Part shown: positions 53,988 through 63,839 of the stretch, one piece after another
Layout of the letters: each line of letters opens with the position of its first letter
Position numbering within the stretch: the stretch's first letter is position 1
Assembly: GCF_014643535.1 (NCBI RefSeq)
Contig: NZ_BMJQ01000004.1
Span: 310,001 to 374,000 of the forward strand
Length of the DNA: 64,000 bases
Direction of reading: 5' to 3'
Source of the DNA: Aliidongia dinghuensis
Lineage (GTDB): Bacteria; Pseudomonadota; Alphaproteobacteria; ATCC43930; CGMCC-115725
Translations under genes and position numbers: made by a program
Notes under the pieces: generated by a model
The model's database searches: none
Seen by the model: only the letters and a program-made list of their open reading frames with translations
What the model was told of the DNA's origin: nothing

Positions 53988-54048
53988 GTCGGCTGGAGGC
54001 ATGTTCATCGAGATATCGTCTTCAGCCGACCGTTTATTATTCGTTTTT
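53988..54048 (+). terminator. Hairpin and T-rich tail after flp2
   Basis: GTCGGCTG (53988-53995) pairs with CAGCCGAC (54023-54030), followed by a T-rich run to 54048. Likely attenuates transcription into cpaB. Confidence 0.5.
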
Positions 54049-54125
54049 AAATAAAAAGATCGAATTCAATAGATAATTATTTTGTCTATTTGTCTCGCAA
54101 CTGTCTGGTTTGGCAGGAGAAGCAC

Positions 54126-54968
54126 ATGAAAGCGCGAGGTCTGGCCCTGCTTGGGGTCTCCGCCCTTCTGGGATTTGTCGCGATCGCATGGGTGCAGAAG
54201 CCCCCGGCGCCGAGCGGCATGGTGAAGATCGTCGTTGCGAAGACGGCGCTGAATTTCGGCGACCGCCTTACGCCCGAAAAGCTGCAGCTCATCGAGTATC
54301 CGCCGGCGGCGGTGCCGCCGGGCGCGTTCAACGATATCGAGCAACTCGCCGGTCCCGCCGAGGACCGCGTCGTGCTGCGGACGATCGATCCGGAGGAGCC
54401 GATCCTCGCCAGCAAGGTCTCCGGGACGGGGGGACGAGCCATTCTCTCCACCGTCATCGACAAGGACATGCGGGCGGTCACGATCAGCGTGAACGATGTC
54501 AAGGGCGTCGCCGGCTTCGTGCAGCCCGGCGACCGGGTGGACGTGCTGCTTACGCGCAACACGAACAGCAATGCGCCGGAGGACCAGCGGAACGACATCC
54601 TGCTGCAGAACGTCAAGGTGTTGGGCGTCGATCAGCAGGCCGACGACAAGAAGGACAAGCCGGTCGTGGCCAAGGCGGTGACGCTCGAAGTGACGCCGGA
54701 CGACGGCCAGAAGCTGACGCTCGCGGCCTCGATCGGCAACCTCAGCCTGGCGCTGCGCAATTTCGCCAATCCAGACGCGGTCCAGCCGCGCAGCCTGTCG
54801 GTCGCCGATCTCGTGCCGAGCAAGCCGAAGAACGATCCGACACCGGTGGTCGTCCGTAAGCCCAGCCCCAAGGTGGAAATCCTGCGCGGGACGGACTCGA
54901 CGACCTACGACGTGACCAAGGAGGGCTACCAAGGCGTGCGAGGCGTGCAGACCGCAAGCCGGAAGTAG
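54126..54968 (+). CDS. cpaB: Flp pilus assembly protein CpaB
   Basis: 280 aa from ATG 54126. N-terminal membrane helix (LALLGVSALLGFVAIAWV), SAF/BEAF-like domain with MVKIVVAKTALNFGDRLTPEKL, and the CpaB signature PGDRVDVLLTRN followed by ILLQNVKVLGVDQ. Periplasmic, links the secretin to the pilus. Preceded by the flp2 hairpin. Confidence 0.93.
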   Translation: MKARGLALLGVSALLGFVAIAWVQKPPAPSGMVKIVVAKTALNFGDRLTPEKLQLIEYPPAAVPPGAFNDIEQLAGPAEDRVVLRTIDPEEPILASKVSGTGGRAILSTVIDKDMRAVTISVNDVKGVAGFVQPGDRVDVLLTRNTNSNAPEDQRNDILLQNVKVLGVDQQADDKKDKPVVAKAVTLEVTPDDGQKLTLAASIGNLSLALRNFANPDAVQPRSLSVADLVPSKPKNDPTPVVVRKPSPKVEILRGTDSTTYDVTKEGYQGVRGVQTASRK

Positions 54969-55009
54969 TGGGTTTTGTAAGGCGCTGAACCTTGAGGAAA
55001 GGGACATTC

Positions 55010-56428
55010 ATGGTCCGCAAGCTTCTTTTCGCATTGGCTGTCGCCGCTTCCTTGGCGCACCCGATGCCGGGCTTCACGGCGCAGCCGAGTCAGTCGGTCA
55101 CCGTGACGCCGCAGCCCTCCCTGCAGGCGCCCCAGGCGCTCACCATCGCATTGAACAAGTCGCAGGTGCTGCGCGTCAGCCAGACCGTCGGCCGCATCGC
55201 GGTCGGCAACGCGGCGATCGTCGATGCAGTGGCGCTCACCGACCGGTCGTTCTATCTGCTCGGCAAGGCAGTGGGCACGACCAACCTGTCGGTCTATGGG
55301 CAGAATTCGCAGCTGCTGGCCGTGCTCGACGTGACCGTCGGCGCCGACGTGGACGGCGTCAAGGCGGCGCTGCATCAGATGATGCCGGACGACCGCATCG
55401 AGGTCCGCGCGATCAATGACTCGATCGCGCTGAGCGGCACTGTCGGCAGCCCGGCCAAGGTCACTCAAGCGATGGAAATCGCGCGGAAATTCGTGACTGA
55501 GGATGACAAGGACAAGGACAAGAGCAAGGTCCTCAACAACCTGGGCGTCCGTGGCGCGCAACAGGTCATGCTGCAGGTCAAGGTGGCCGAGATGCAGCGG
55601 AACGTCTCGAAGGCGTTCAACTTCCATCCGTTCATCTCGGCAGGCAAGCCTGGCGCCGGCAACATCGGGGGCAACGGCTTCAAGCTCGCGCCGCTCGATC
55701 CGGTCGACACGAGCAACTTCGCGACCATCGCCGGTTCGGCGGTCGCCGGCAACTTCACGTTCCAGCTGCTGATCGACGCGCTCGAGTCCAAGGGCGCCGT
55801 CAAGATCCTGGCCGAGCCGAACCTGGTCGCCATGTCGGGCGATACGGCGAGCTTCCTCGCCGGCGGCGAGTTCCCGGTGCCGGTCGCGCAGAACACGGCC
55901 TCGGGCGTGCCGACCGTCACGGTCGAGTTCAAGCCCTTCGGCATCAGCCTCGCCTTCACGCCGACGGTGATCGACGATCTGATCAACCTCGTCGTGGCGC
56001 CCGAAGTGTCGCAGATCGACAAGACGAACTCGGTAACCTTCACCGGCTTCACCATCCCGGGCATCGCCACCCGCCGGGCCCGGACGACGGTCGAACTGCG
56101 CGACGGGCAGAGCTTCGCGATCGCCGGCCTGATCTCGAGCGACTTCGACGACACGGTCCGCGGCATTCCGGGGATCATGGACGTGCCGGTGCTGGGCGCG
56201 CTGTTCCGCTCGCCGTCCTATCAGAACAACGAGACCGAGCTCGTGATCATCATCACGCCCCACCTCGTGCAGCCGGCGCCCGCGGGTACGCTCAAGGCAC
56301 CGACCGACAGCTTCGTGCCGCCGTCCGACGCGCAGATCTTCCTGTTGGGCAACACCGAGAACCCGGACTCCGGTCTGCCGCCGAGCAATGGCGGGCTTAC
56401 CGGGCGCTACGGCCACATCATCCGCTAA
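55010..56428 (+). CDS. cpaC: Flp pilus secretin CpaC/RcpA
   Basis: 472 aa from ATG 55010. Signal peptide, N-terminal pilus-assembly domain (NKSQVLRVSQTVGRIAVGNAAIVDAVA), then the secretin domain: VMLQVKVAEMQRNVSKAF, LVVAPEVSQIDKTNSV, and VPVLGALFRSPSYQNNETELVIIITPHLV. It forms the outer-membrane channel. Confidence 0.94.
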   Translation: MVRKLLFALAVAASLAHPMPGFTAQPSQSVTVTPQPSLQAPQALTIALNKSQVLRVSQTVGRIAVGNAAIVDAVALTDRSFYLLGKAVGTTNLSVYGQNSQLLAVLDVTVGADVDGVKAALHQMMPDDRIEVRAINDSIALSGTVGSPAKVTQAMEIARKFVTEDDKDKDKSKVLNNLGVRGAQQVMLQVKVAEMQRNVSKAFNFHPFISAGKPGAGNIGGNGFKLAPLDPVDTSNFATIAGSAVAGNFTFQLLIDALESKGAVKILAEPNLVAMSGDTASFLAGGEFPVPVAQNTASGVPTVTVEFKPFGISLAFTPTVIDDLINLVVAPEVSQIDKTNSVTFTGFTIPGIATRRARTTVELRDGQSFAIAGLISSDFDDTVRGIPGIMDVPVLGALFRSPSYQNNETELVIIITPHLVQPAPAGTLKAPTDSFVPPSDAQIFLLGNTENPDSGLPPSNGGLTGRYGHIIR

Positions 56429-56444
56429 CGCTGGGAGTGTTCCG

Positions 56445-56720
56445 ATGAAACGCCTGATCCTCCTCGTCGGCCTCGCCCTCAGCGGCTGCGCCGATCCGCA
56501 TGAGCCGCTGTCGCGGGACTTTGGCAACGCCGTGAACAGCAACATCGCGGCCCAGGTGATCAATCCGACGCCGCAATGGAGCGGCGACCCCAGCACCAAC
56601 GGGCAGCGCGTGGACAACGCGGTCAACCGCTACCTGAACAACAAAGTCTACCGGCCGCTGCTGCCGCTCGAGGGCGGGAAGGTCTACGACCACACGTCCG
56701 AACAGTCGCAGCAGCAGTAA
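56445..56720 (+). CDS. Short CpaD-like pilus lipoprotein
   Basis: 91 aa, ATG 56445. Lipobox LALSGC with Cys15. RDFGNAVNSNIAAQVINPTP followed by NGQRVDNAVNRYLNNKVY matches the C-terminal end of CpaD, which is usually above 200 residues. The N-terminal domain is absent. It may stabilise the secretin. Family call is from pattern only. Confidence 0.6.
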   Translation: MKRLILLVGLALSGCADPHEPLSRDFGNAVNSNIAAQVINPTPQWSGDPSTNGQRVDNAVNRYLNNKVYRPLLPLEGGKVYDHTSEQSQQQ

Positions 56721-56761
56721 CGGCGGTCCCGAAACAGAGCCTCCATTTCGGAATCTCTACC

Positions 56762-58396
56762 ATGCGACGCTTCTTTGCTTGCTCCTCCGGCGGCGTGGCG
56801 GTTTCAACAGCATTCCTGCTGACCATGCTGATCGGGCTCACCGGGCTCGCCGCCGAGGCAAGCCTCTGGTTCCAGACGAAGCGCTCGATGCAGGGTGCCG
56901 CCGATGCCGCTGCGGTGAGCGCCGCGCGGGCACTCACCGCCGGCACCGGCTCCTGCGTCAGCGGTTCCGCCTGCAGCTGGACGCCGGGCCTCAACGGCCT
57001 GTCGGTGGCGGCCGAGGATGGCTGGAAGAACAGCGGCACGAACGGCGTTCAGGTGACGGTTGTCTCGCCGCCGACGAAAAGCGGTTCCCCGTTCTACGGC
57101 AACGCGAACGCCGTCGAGGTGTGGATCACCCAGACGCAGACGATCATGCTCGGCTCGGCTCTGAACGTGTCCGCGCCGAAGATCGGCGCCTATGCCATCG
57201 CCGTGAGCACGACGACGCAGACGGAGGGCGCCGACTGCGTCCTGGCGCTTGCGAACGATCCCGCCGCTGTGACGGTCACCGGCGTTGGCGACCTCAGCGC
57301 CAATTGCGGCATCGCGATCGACGGCGGCAAGGATCAGAACGTCAGCGGCACGCCGCAGGGCGGCATCTCGTTCAACGGCTCGAAGGCGAAGGTCAACATC
57401 ACCAACCTGGTGGTGGCCTCGATCAGCACCAACTGCCCCAGCGCCTCCCATTGCTTCCTCTATAATTCGTCGAGTGTCCTGCCCGCGTCGTCGGTCATCA
57501 CGAGCACCGCAACGGTCGATCCCTACGCATCGATGGTGTTCCCGACGCCGCCGCTGGGCGTGCAATCTGCCACCGTCAGTGCCCAAGGCAGCGGCTACAC
57601 CAATGGCACGCGGACCTTCACCGTGACTGGCGGGACCGGGACGGCCGCCAAGATCACCGCAACCGTCTCGGGCGGCAAGGTCACGGCCATCACCGGCATC
57701 AGCGATCCCGGCGCCTACACGGCGATGCCGACGAGCCCCGCAACGGCGACACCGGACACGGGCGGCGGGTCGGGCGCGAAGTTCACGCTGACCGAGGGCT
57801 GCTTCACTTGGGCTGGCACCGCGATCCCCGGCCGGAAATATTGCTCGATCAACCTCAATGGTTCCGGCACGACCAATTTCCCGGCGGGCAGCTATTACAT
57901 CGCCGGCGGCGACGGCGGCTGCCAGGGCTTCTGCGTCTCGAGTGCCCAGGCCACCGTTACGTCCGATAACGCCGGCGTGACGTTCTACCTGACCCACGGC
58001 GAGGGCTCGGGTACCTACGGCACAAGCTCCTATGCGACGATCGGTGTCACCAGCGGCACCATCACGCTCTGCGCGCCCGGCACGTCCTGCGGCACCGGCT
58101 GCAGCGGCACGTGCGTGCTGTTCTTCCAGGACCGGGCAGCACCGGCATCCACGTCGAACGGAGCGCCGTCGAGCACGAACAATACCTTTGCCGGCAACGG
58201 CCAGCGGACGTTCTCCGGGCTGATCTATATGCCGGAGCAGACCATCACCATGCAGGGGACCTCCGGGATCAGCGGCTGCACGGGGCTCGTGGCGAAATAT
58301 GTCTCCGTCGGCGGCACGCCGAGCTTCACGAACGGCTGCCTGCCGGGCAACGGGATCGGCGGCGGGACGATCACCACCACGTCCCTATCGGAATAG
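56762..58396 (+). CDS. TadG-like pilus-associated protein with inserted repeat module
   Basis: 544 aa from ATG 56762. N-terminal GGVAVSTAFLLTMLIGLTGLAAEASLWFQ with a membrane helix and TKRSMQGAADAAAVSAARAL is the TadE/TadG pattern without the Glu5. The rest is Ser/Thr/Gly-rich with many Cys pairs. Around residues 280-345 lies GSGYTNGTRTFTVTGGTGTAAKI and VSGGKVTAITGISDPGAYT, a repeat typical of phage tail/adhesin proteins. Likely surface-exposed or periplasmic. Confidence 0.75.
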   Translation: MRRFFACSSGGVAVSTAFLLTMLIGLTGLAAEASLWFQTKRSMQGAADAAAVSAARALTAGTGSCVSGSACSWTPGLNGLSVAAEDGWKNSGTNGVQVTVVSPPTKSGSPFYGNANAVEVWITQTQTIMLGSALNVSAPKIGAYAIAVSTTTQTEGADCVLALANDPAAVTVTGVGDLSANCGIAIDGGKDQNVSGTPQGGISFNGSKAKVNITNLVVASISTNCPSASHCFLYNSSSVLPASSVITSTATVDPYASMVFPTPPLGVQSATVSAQGSGYTNGTRTFTVTGGTGTAAKITATVSGGKVTAITGISDPGAYTAMPTSPATATPDTGGGSGAKFTLTEGCFTWAGTAIPGRKYCSINLNGSGTTNFPAGSYYIAGGDGGCQGFCVSSAQATVTSDNAGVTFYLTHGEGSGTYGTSSYATIGVTSGTITLCAPGTSCGTGCSGTCVLFFQDRAAPASTSNGAPSSTNNTFAGNGQRTFSGLIYMPEQTITMQGTSGISGCTGLVAKYVSVGGTPSFTNGCLPGNGIGGGTITTTSLSE

Positions 58397-58407
58397 GAGG
58401 CGTCAAG

Positions 58408-58878
58408 ATGAGCCTTCGACATCTGCTGCATCGGGACGAGGGGGCGGTTGCCGTTGAACTGGCGCTGATATCGCCGTTCCTGCTGCTGCTGCTCTTCGCC
58501 ATCTACGACTTCGGCACGTTGTTCGTGAACGACATGGAAGTCATACACGCGACACAGGCCGCAGCGACCTATGCACGCAAGGCCTACATCGTCAACGGCT
58601 CGGTCACGCTCAGCAACATCCAGTCGGCCGCCACGACGTCGACGCCGCTTACGGTGACGATCAGCGCAGACCCGCACCGTTCGGCCCTGGTCTGGTGCGG
58701 CGCCCCGGCGTCGGACGGCAATTCCGTTCTGACGGATAGCGGGAAAAGCCCGCCCTGTCCGAGCGGCGACCTTACGTTTTTGAGCATCGTCGGCACGGCG
58801 CCCAGCCAGAGCACGCTCGGTTCCTGGAGCGGTTTTCCGTCGACGCTCGCGTGGAAGATCCTGATCCCCGCTCAGTGA
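58408..58878 (+). CDS. tadE: TadE-family pseudopilin
   Basis: 156 aa with TAGGAGG before the ATG. Prepilin-like site EG|AVAVELALISPFLLLLLFAIYDFG with Glu5. Second half is Ser/Thr-rich. Minor pilin of the Tad machine. Confidence 0.88.
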   Translation: MSLRHLLHRDEGAVAVELALISPFLLLLLFAIYDFGTLFVNDMEVIHATQAAATYARKAYIVNGSVTLSNIQSAATTSTPLTVTISADPHRSALVWCGAPASDGNSVLTDSGKSPPCPSGDLTFLSIVGTAPSQSTLGSWSGFPSTLAWKILIPAQ

Positions 58879-58888
58879 GAGGCGACCC

Positions 58889-59287
58889 ATGCGACTTGCC
58901 CGCGACGAAAGGGGAGCAGCGGCCATCGAGGCGGCCCTGGTCCTGCCGTTCTACCTGGCCTTCATCTTCGCCACGATCGAACTCGGCAACGTCATTTGGA
59001 ACTATACAAGTATCCAGTACGTCGCCGACGAGGTTTCACGCTGCAACATGGTCAGCAACTGCAATATTTCGACCGCAGCCTATAACGGTGCCGCCAATAT
59101 TTGGGCCTCGTCCTCGGCCGCGTCGAGTGAAATTACGGTCGGCACCTGCAGTTTCCCGGGCAGCATCTCGGGCACGAAAGTCACGATCGTCCACCCGATC
59201 ACATCGCTGACCGGTTATTTCCCGAAGGTGATGCCATCGCCGTTCAGCCAGATCGCGGTGCAGTCCTGCTACCCGAATCCGAACTGA
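58889..59287 (+). CDS. tadE: TadE-family pseudopilin, second
   Basis: 132 aa. RG|AAAIEAALVLPFYLAFIFATIELGN with Glu5. Four cysteines downstream (CNMVSNCN and others). Ten nt after the previous gene. Probable minor pilin. Confidence 0.88.
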   Translation: MRLARDERGAAAIEAALVLPFYLAFIFATIELGNVIWNYTSIQYVADEVSRCNMVSNCNISTAAYNGAANIWASSSAASSEITVGTCSFPGSISGTKVTIVHPITSLTGYFPKVMPSPFSQIAVQSCYPNPN

Positions 59288-59337
59288 CGGATATGCGTGC
59301 TTAGTTTTTGGTCGACAAGCGAATTTTGGAGAGAACG

Positions 59338-60705
59338 ATGCTTGCTTCACTCTTGGGCCGGAAAGCCAACGCCGCCATCGCCGCCGACATGCAGGCGGGC
59401 ACGCCGCAAATCTGCATCGCCGCGTCGCAGCCATCGTTCGTAGACCTCAAGGTGCGGCTGCATCAGCAGCTGATCGACATCCTGGATCTGCCGGTCGTCG
59501 AGCGGACGCCGCGCGAGCAGCTGGAGCAGGAGGTCGGCGGCATCATCCGCGAGATGCTGAAGCGCGAAGCCGGGTTCCAGTTCTCCGAGCAGGATCGCCG
59601 GCAGCTGATCGCCGACGTGCTCGACGAGCTCCTGGGCTTCGGCGCGCTCGAGCCGCTGCTCAAGGACCCGACGGTGAACGACATCATCGTCAACACCTAC
59701 GGCCAGGTGTGTGTCGAGCGGTGCGGCAAGATCGAGGTCACGACCGTCCATTTCAAGGACGACGCCCATCTGCTGCGCATCATCAACAAGATGGTCGCCG
59801 AGGTCGGCCGCCGCATCGACGAGAGCCAGCCGATCGTCGACGCCCGGCTCAAGGACGGCTCGCGCATCAATGCGGTGATCTCGCCCGTTGCGGTCGACGG
59901 GCCGCTGCTCTCGATCCGCAAGTTCGCCAAGGAGCCGTTCGACCTGGCCCGCCTCATCGCGACCGGCTCGATCACGCCCGAGGTCAGCAGCGTCCTCGAC
60001 GCCATGGTGCGCGGCAAGCTCAACATCCTGATCTCGGGCGGCACCGGCTCGGGCAAGACGACGCTGCTCAACGCCATGTCGGGCTGCATTCACCACAGCG
60101 AGGCGATCGTCACGATCGAAGACGCCGCCGAACTGCAGCTGCAGCAGCCGATGGTGCGGCGCATGGAAACCCGGCCGCCGAATGTCGAGGGGCGGGGCGA
60201 AATCACCCAGCGCGATCTCGTCAAGGCAGCGCTCCGCATGCGCCCGGACCGCATCATCCTGGGCGAGGTACGCGCCGGCGAGGCGTTCGACATGCTGCAG
60301 GCGATGAACACGGGCCATGAAGGCTCGATGAGCACCATTCACGCCAACTCGCCGCGCGATGCCTTGAGCCGGCTCGAGCAGATGATCGGCATGGCCGGCT
60401 TCGACATGGCGCCCCGCACCGTCCGGCAGCAGATCGCCTCGGCCATCCACATCGTGCTGCAGCTGACGCGCGGCTCCGACGGCCGGCGGCGGGTCATCTC
60501 GGTCCAGGAAGTGACCGGCATGGAAGGCGAGGTGATTTCGATGAACGAAATCTTCCGGTTCCGCCGGACCTCGACCGACGCCGACGGCAACATCCACGGC
60601 TTCTTCGAATCGACGGGCATTCGCCCGAAATTCGCCGAAGAGCTCGACAGCCTCAACGTCTCGATCCCGACCGATCTCTTCGCGCCGCATCGGCGGCTCG
60701 AATAG
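59338..60705 (+). CDS. cpaF: Tad pilus ATPase CpaF/TadA
   Basis: 455 aa from ATG 59338. Secretion ATPase: Walker [10 protein letters not shown] at residues 234-242, [19 protein letters not shown], Asp box [13 protein letters not shown], Walker [39 protein letters not shown] with the His box. Drives pilus assembly. Confidence 0.95.
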   Translation: MLASLLGRKANAAIAADMQAGTPQICIAASQPSFVDLKVRLHQQLIDILDLPVVERTPREQLEQEVGGIIREMLKREAGFQFSEQDRRQLIADVLDELLGFGALEPLLKDPTVNDIIVNTYGQVCVERCGKIEVTTVHFKDDAHLLRIINKMVAEVGRRIDESQPIVDARLKDGSRINAVISPVAVDGPLLSIRKFAKEPFDLARLIATGSITPEVSSVLDAMVRGKLNILISGGTGSGKTTLLNAMSGCIHHSEAIVTIEDAAELQLQQPMVRRMETRPPNVEGRGEITQRDLVKAALRMRPDRIILGEVRAGEAFDMLQAMNTGHEGSMSTIHANSPRDALSRLEQMIGMAGFDMAPRTVRQQIASAIHIVLQLTRGSDGRRRVISVQEVTGMEGEVISMNEIFRFRRTSTDADGNIHGFFESTGIRPKFAEELDSLNVSIPTDLFAPHRRLE

Positions 60706-60716
60706 GAGGGCCGCCC

Positions 60717-61649
60717 ATGAGCTCGCTCATCCTCTATGTCGTCCTGGTCGGCGCCATCTTCGCCCTGATCCAGGGCTGGTTCGTGTTTACCGAGGACATG
60801 CGCGAAGAGGCGAAGGTTGCGGCGAACCAGCTGCGGCTGAGGCGCCCAACGCTCGCCGACGGCGTCTCGCCCTGGCTGCGTGAAATCCTGCTGACGGCAC
60901 CGATCCGCGGCTTCGACAACCTGGTGCAGACCTGCGGCCTGACAGTACGCACGGAGCGGGTTCTGCTCACCATGACGCTGCTCACAGTCCTGGTGGTCGT
61001 CGTGGCGGATCTGCTGACCTTCAATCCGCTCGCCAGCGTCAGCGCCGGGGCGGGCCTCGGCATCCTGCTGCCGCTGTTCCTGCTCACCCGGCTCCGGGCG
61101 CGCCGGATGAAGAAGCTGACGCGGCAGCTGCCCGAGACGCTCGATACGATGGTGCGCTCGCTCAGGGCCGGCCATCCGATCCCGCCGTCGATCGCCATGA
61201 TCGCCCGGGAAATGCCGGCGCCGATCGGCGGCGAGTTCAAGCGGGTTTACGACGCCATGTCGTATGGCCTCGACCTGCGCGACGCGCTCACCAAGATGAC
61301 GGAGCGCCTGCACACGGTCGAGGAGCTGAAATACATCGTCTCGGCGATCCGGATTCAGTCCCAGACTGGCGGCAATCTCGCCGAAATCCTGGCGTCCTTG
61401 GCGACGCTCATGCGGGACCAGCAAAAACTCAAGATGAAGGTGAAGGCGATTTCCGCCGAAGGCCGGATGTCCGGCAATATCCTTGCGGCCCTACCGGTCG
61501 GCGTCGTGTTCCTTCTGAATATTATGAATCCTGAATACTACAGAGGGATTATGGACGACCCGATTCCGGCCTGCATCTTGGGGTTTGCCGTATTTTTGGT
61601 GGTCGTCGGCTACGTGATGATCCGGCGGGTCGTCAATATTCGGGTGTGA
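60717..61649 (+). CDS. tadB: Tad pilus inner-membrane protein TadB
   Basis: 310 aa. T2SSF domain: QLPETLDTMVRSLRAGHPIPPSIAMIARE and GGNLAEILASLATLMRDQQKLKMKVKAISAEGRMS. Several membrane helices at both ends. Partner of TadC. Confidence 0.92.
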   Translation: MSSLILYVVLVGAIFALIQGWFVFTEDMREEAKVAANQLRLRRPTLADGVSPWLREILLTAPIRGFDNLVQTCGLTVRTERVLLTMTLLTVLVVVVADLLTFNPLASVSAGAGLGILLPLFLLTRLRARRMKKLTRQLPETLDTMVRSLRAGHPIPPSIAMIAREMPAPIGGEFKRVYDAMSYGLDLRDALTKMTERLHTVEELKYIVSAIRIQSQTGGNLAEILASLATLMRDQQKLKMKVKAISAEGRMSGNILAALPVGVVFLLNIMNPEYYRGIMDDPIPACILGFAVFLVVVGYVMIRRVVNIRV

Positions 61650-61656
61650 GGGCGCC

Positions 61657-62535
61657 ATGTTCAACCTGTCGTACATTCTGATGTTCCCGGCAGCTGCGGC
61701 GTTTGTCTTCGGCATCGCCACACTGTTCGAGAAAAGGCCGGTCGTGGCGACGATTCGCCTCGGCAAGCCGTCCAGCGGTCTTCTGGCCTATTTCGGACGC
61801 CGCTTTCAGGCGAGCGAAAAGGAGCGGCTGACCAACCGCGTGTGGCTGCTTCAGGCTGGATTTGAGGGGCCGGAGACGGTGCAGGATTACACGACGATCC
61901 GGATGCTGCTGATGGTGGCGCTGCCGCTCGTCACTTCGGCGGTCCTGCCGTTCGTCAAGCCCGACATCACGCTCAGCAACACGGTCATGTTTGCGTTGTT
62001 CGCCGCCGCTCTCGGGCTCATTGCCCCGCTGATGTACGTCAGCAGCCGGCGGGCCCGCAATCAGCAGGCGGTGCGCGAAGGCCTGCCGGATGCGCTCGAT
62101 CTGCTGCTCGTCTGCGCCGAGGCCGGCCTCGGCCTCGACACCGCCATCCTCAAGGTCGGCGAGGAGCTGGCCACGATGCACCCGGTCATCTCGAAATATC
62201 TCTTGCACATCAGCAGCGAGCTGCGTGCCGGACGCCCCCGGGCCGAAGCCTTCCGCAGCTTCGGCGACCGCACCGGCATCCAGGAGACGACGTCCATGGT
62301 CAACCTGCTGGTGCAGTCCGATCAGCTCGGCACCAGCATGGCGGCGACGCTCCGGGCCTTCGCCGACGACATGCGGGCGCACCGGCTGCTCAGGGCGGAG
62401 GAGCTCGGCCAGAAGGTTGCCGTCAAGCTCACCATCATCCTGGCCACCTGCCTGCTGCCGGCGCTGATGATCGCGATCCTGACGCCGGTCGGAAACAAGA
62501 TTCTGCACACCTCCTTCAAGGCGCTCCTGCAATGA
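61657..62535 (+). CDS. tadC: Tad pilus inner-membrane protein TadC
   Basis: 292 aa. T2SSF domain: GLPDALDLLLVCAEAGLGLDTAILKVGEEL and VNLLVQSDQLGTSMAATLRAFADDMR. Stop overlaps tadD start as ATGA. Confidence 0.92.
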   Translation: MFNLSYILMFPAAAAFVFGIATLFEKRPVVATIRLGKPSSGLLAYFGRRFQASEKERLTNRVWLLQAGFEGPETVQDYTTIRMLLMVALPLVTSAVLPFVKPDITLSNTVMFALFAAALGLIAPLMYVSSRRARNQQAVREGLPDALDLLLVCAEAGLGLDTAILKVGEELATMHPVISKYLLHISSELRAGRPRAEAFRSFGDRTGIQETTSMVNLLVQSDQLGTSMAATLRAFADDMRAHRLLRAEELGQKVAVKLTIILATCLLPALMIAILTPVGNKILHTSFKALLQ

Positions 62536-63839
62536 GATACGCCCCGCTCGCCACGACCCTGCTCGTTGCCGCGTGCGGCGGCACGATGATGCCCGAAGTG
62601 CGCCCGCTGCCGATGCCGGCATCCACCGAGCTCACGCCCTTCGCCGAGGCCTACCAGGCTGGCAAGGACCACCTGAGGGCGGATCGCGCCGGCCTCGCCA
62701 TCGTGATGTTCGAGAAGGCGCTCGCCATCGACCCGACGTCGGTCGCCGCACTCAACGCAATCGGTGCCGCCTATGACGAGCTGCATCGGCCGGATGTCGC
62801 GAAGACCTATTACACGAAGGCGCTGGCCCTCGAGCCGAACGGCGCCGACACGCTCAACAACATGGCGATTTCGGCGGCGCTGGCGGGCGACGCCGCCGCG
62901 TCGCGCGAGCTGCTCGCCCAGGCGGCATCGATCGATCCGGCCAATCCGACTATCCGCGGCAACATCCAGGTCGCCGACAGCAAGCCACCGGAAGCACCTG
63001 AGCCGCCGGTCGACGAGGATGCCAATCGGCCGCGGCTCGACCGCACGGGACTGCAGGAACTGACACTGCGCCTCCCGGCCGGCGCGTTTGCGCCGAGGGA
63101 TGGCGGCGTGCCGATGGAAATCGGCTACGCGAATCGCGATCCGCTGGCACCGATAGATACGATGTCCATTACGGCCGCGGCGCTCACCGATCGGCACCCT
63201 GTCACGATCGAACGCTTCGCCGCCGACGACAAGCGGCTCGCCCCGTCCGCCAATGGCACGCCGACCCTTGCCGCCGTTCAGCTCGCGGCCCTGCGCGGTG
63301 GGCAGATCAGTCTCGCGGGCCTGGTGCCGTACGACCCGACGCCGCGCACGCCCGTCATGAGCGAGGCGCTGGCGCCGCCCCAAGGCGCCCGAGCGGAGAA
63401 CGGGCACGCGCGGGTCATCGCCGCGGCCGTCACGCTACCGGCCCCGGCAACGGTGCCGAGCCCGGTCGATGCCGCTCGCCCGACCGCCGATGTCGCAAAA
63501 CCGGCGCCCTTGGCGACGCCGGCGCCGGCGCATTGCGCGCTAGAGGTTTCGAACGGCGCCGGCCGGGACGGGATGGCGCGGCGCGTGCGGGACTTCCTGA
63601 CTGCGCACGAGATCGCCGCCGGCCGGCTGACCAACGCCACGAGCTTCGATCACGCCGAGACGACGCTGTTCCATCGTCCCGACGCTGAGGCGACGGCACG
63701 CCAGTTGGCCGGGCTCCTGCCGAATGCTGTCGTGCTTCGCGCCGACCCGGACTTGGGCTGCGCCGTCCGGCTCGAACTTGGCCGCGATCTGCTGCCGTTC
63801 GACGGCCAGCTCTCGAAGCCGAATCATGACGCCCAGTAA
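62532..63839 (+). CDS. tadD: TadD-like TPR lipoprotein with LytR_C end
   Basis: 435 aa. Lipobox VAAC. TPR repeats (AIVMFEKALAIDPTSVAALNAIGAAYDELHRPDVAKTYYTKALALEPNGAD). Long Pro/Ala-rich linker. C-terminal CALEVSNGAGRDGMARRVRDFL to LGCAVRLELG resembles LytR_C. Pilotin-like assembly factor of the secretin. Confidence 0.82.
   Translation: MRYAPLATTLLVAACGGTMMPEVRPLPMPASTELTPFAEAYQAGKDHLRADRAGLAIVMFEKALAIDPTSVAALNAIGAAYDELHRPDVAKTYYTKALALEPNGADTLNNMAISAALAGDAAASRELLAQAASIDPANPTIRGNIQVADSKPPEAPEPPVDEDANRPRLDRTGLQELTLRLPAGAFAPRDGGVPMEIGYANRDPLAPIDTMSITAAALTDRHPVTIERFAADDKRLAPSANGTPTLAAVQLAALRGGQISLAGLVPYDPTPRTPVMSEALAPPQGARAENGHARVIAAAVTLPAPATVPSPVDAARPTADVAKPAPLATPAPAHCALEVSNGAGRDGMARRVRDFLTAHEIAAGRLTNATSFDHAETTLFHRPDAEATARQLAGLLPNAVVLRADPDLGCAVRLELGRDLLPFDGQLSKPNHDAQ

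Noticed and set aside
59347-60690. 447-codon minus-strand frame under cpaF
   Set aside because: Antisense to the ATPase gene, which has all motifs; no own signal.
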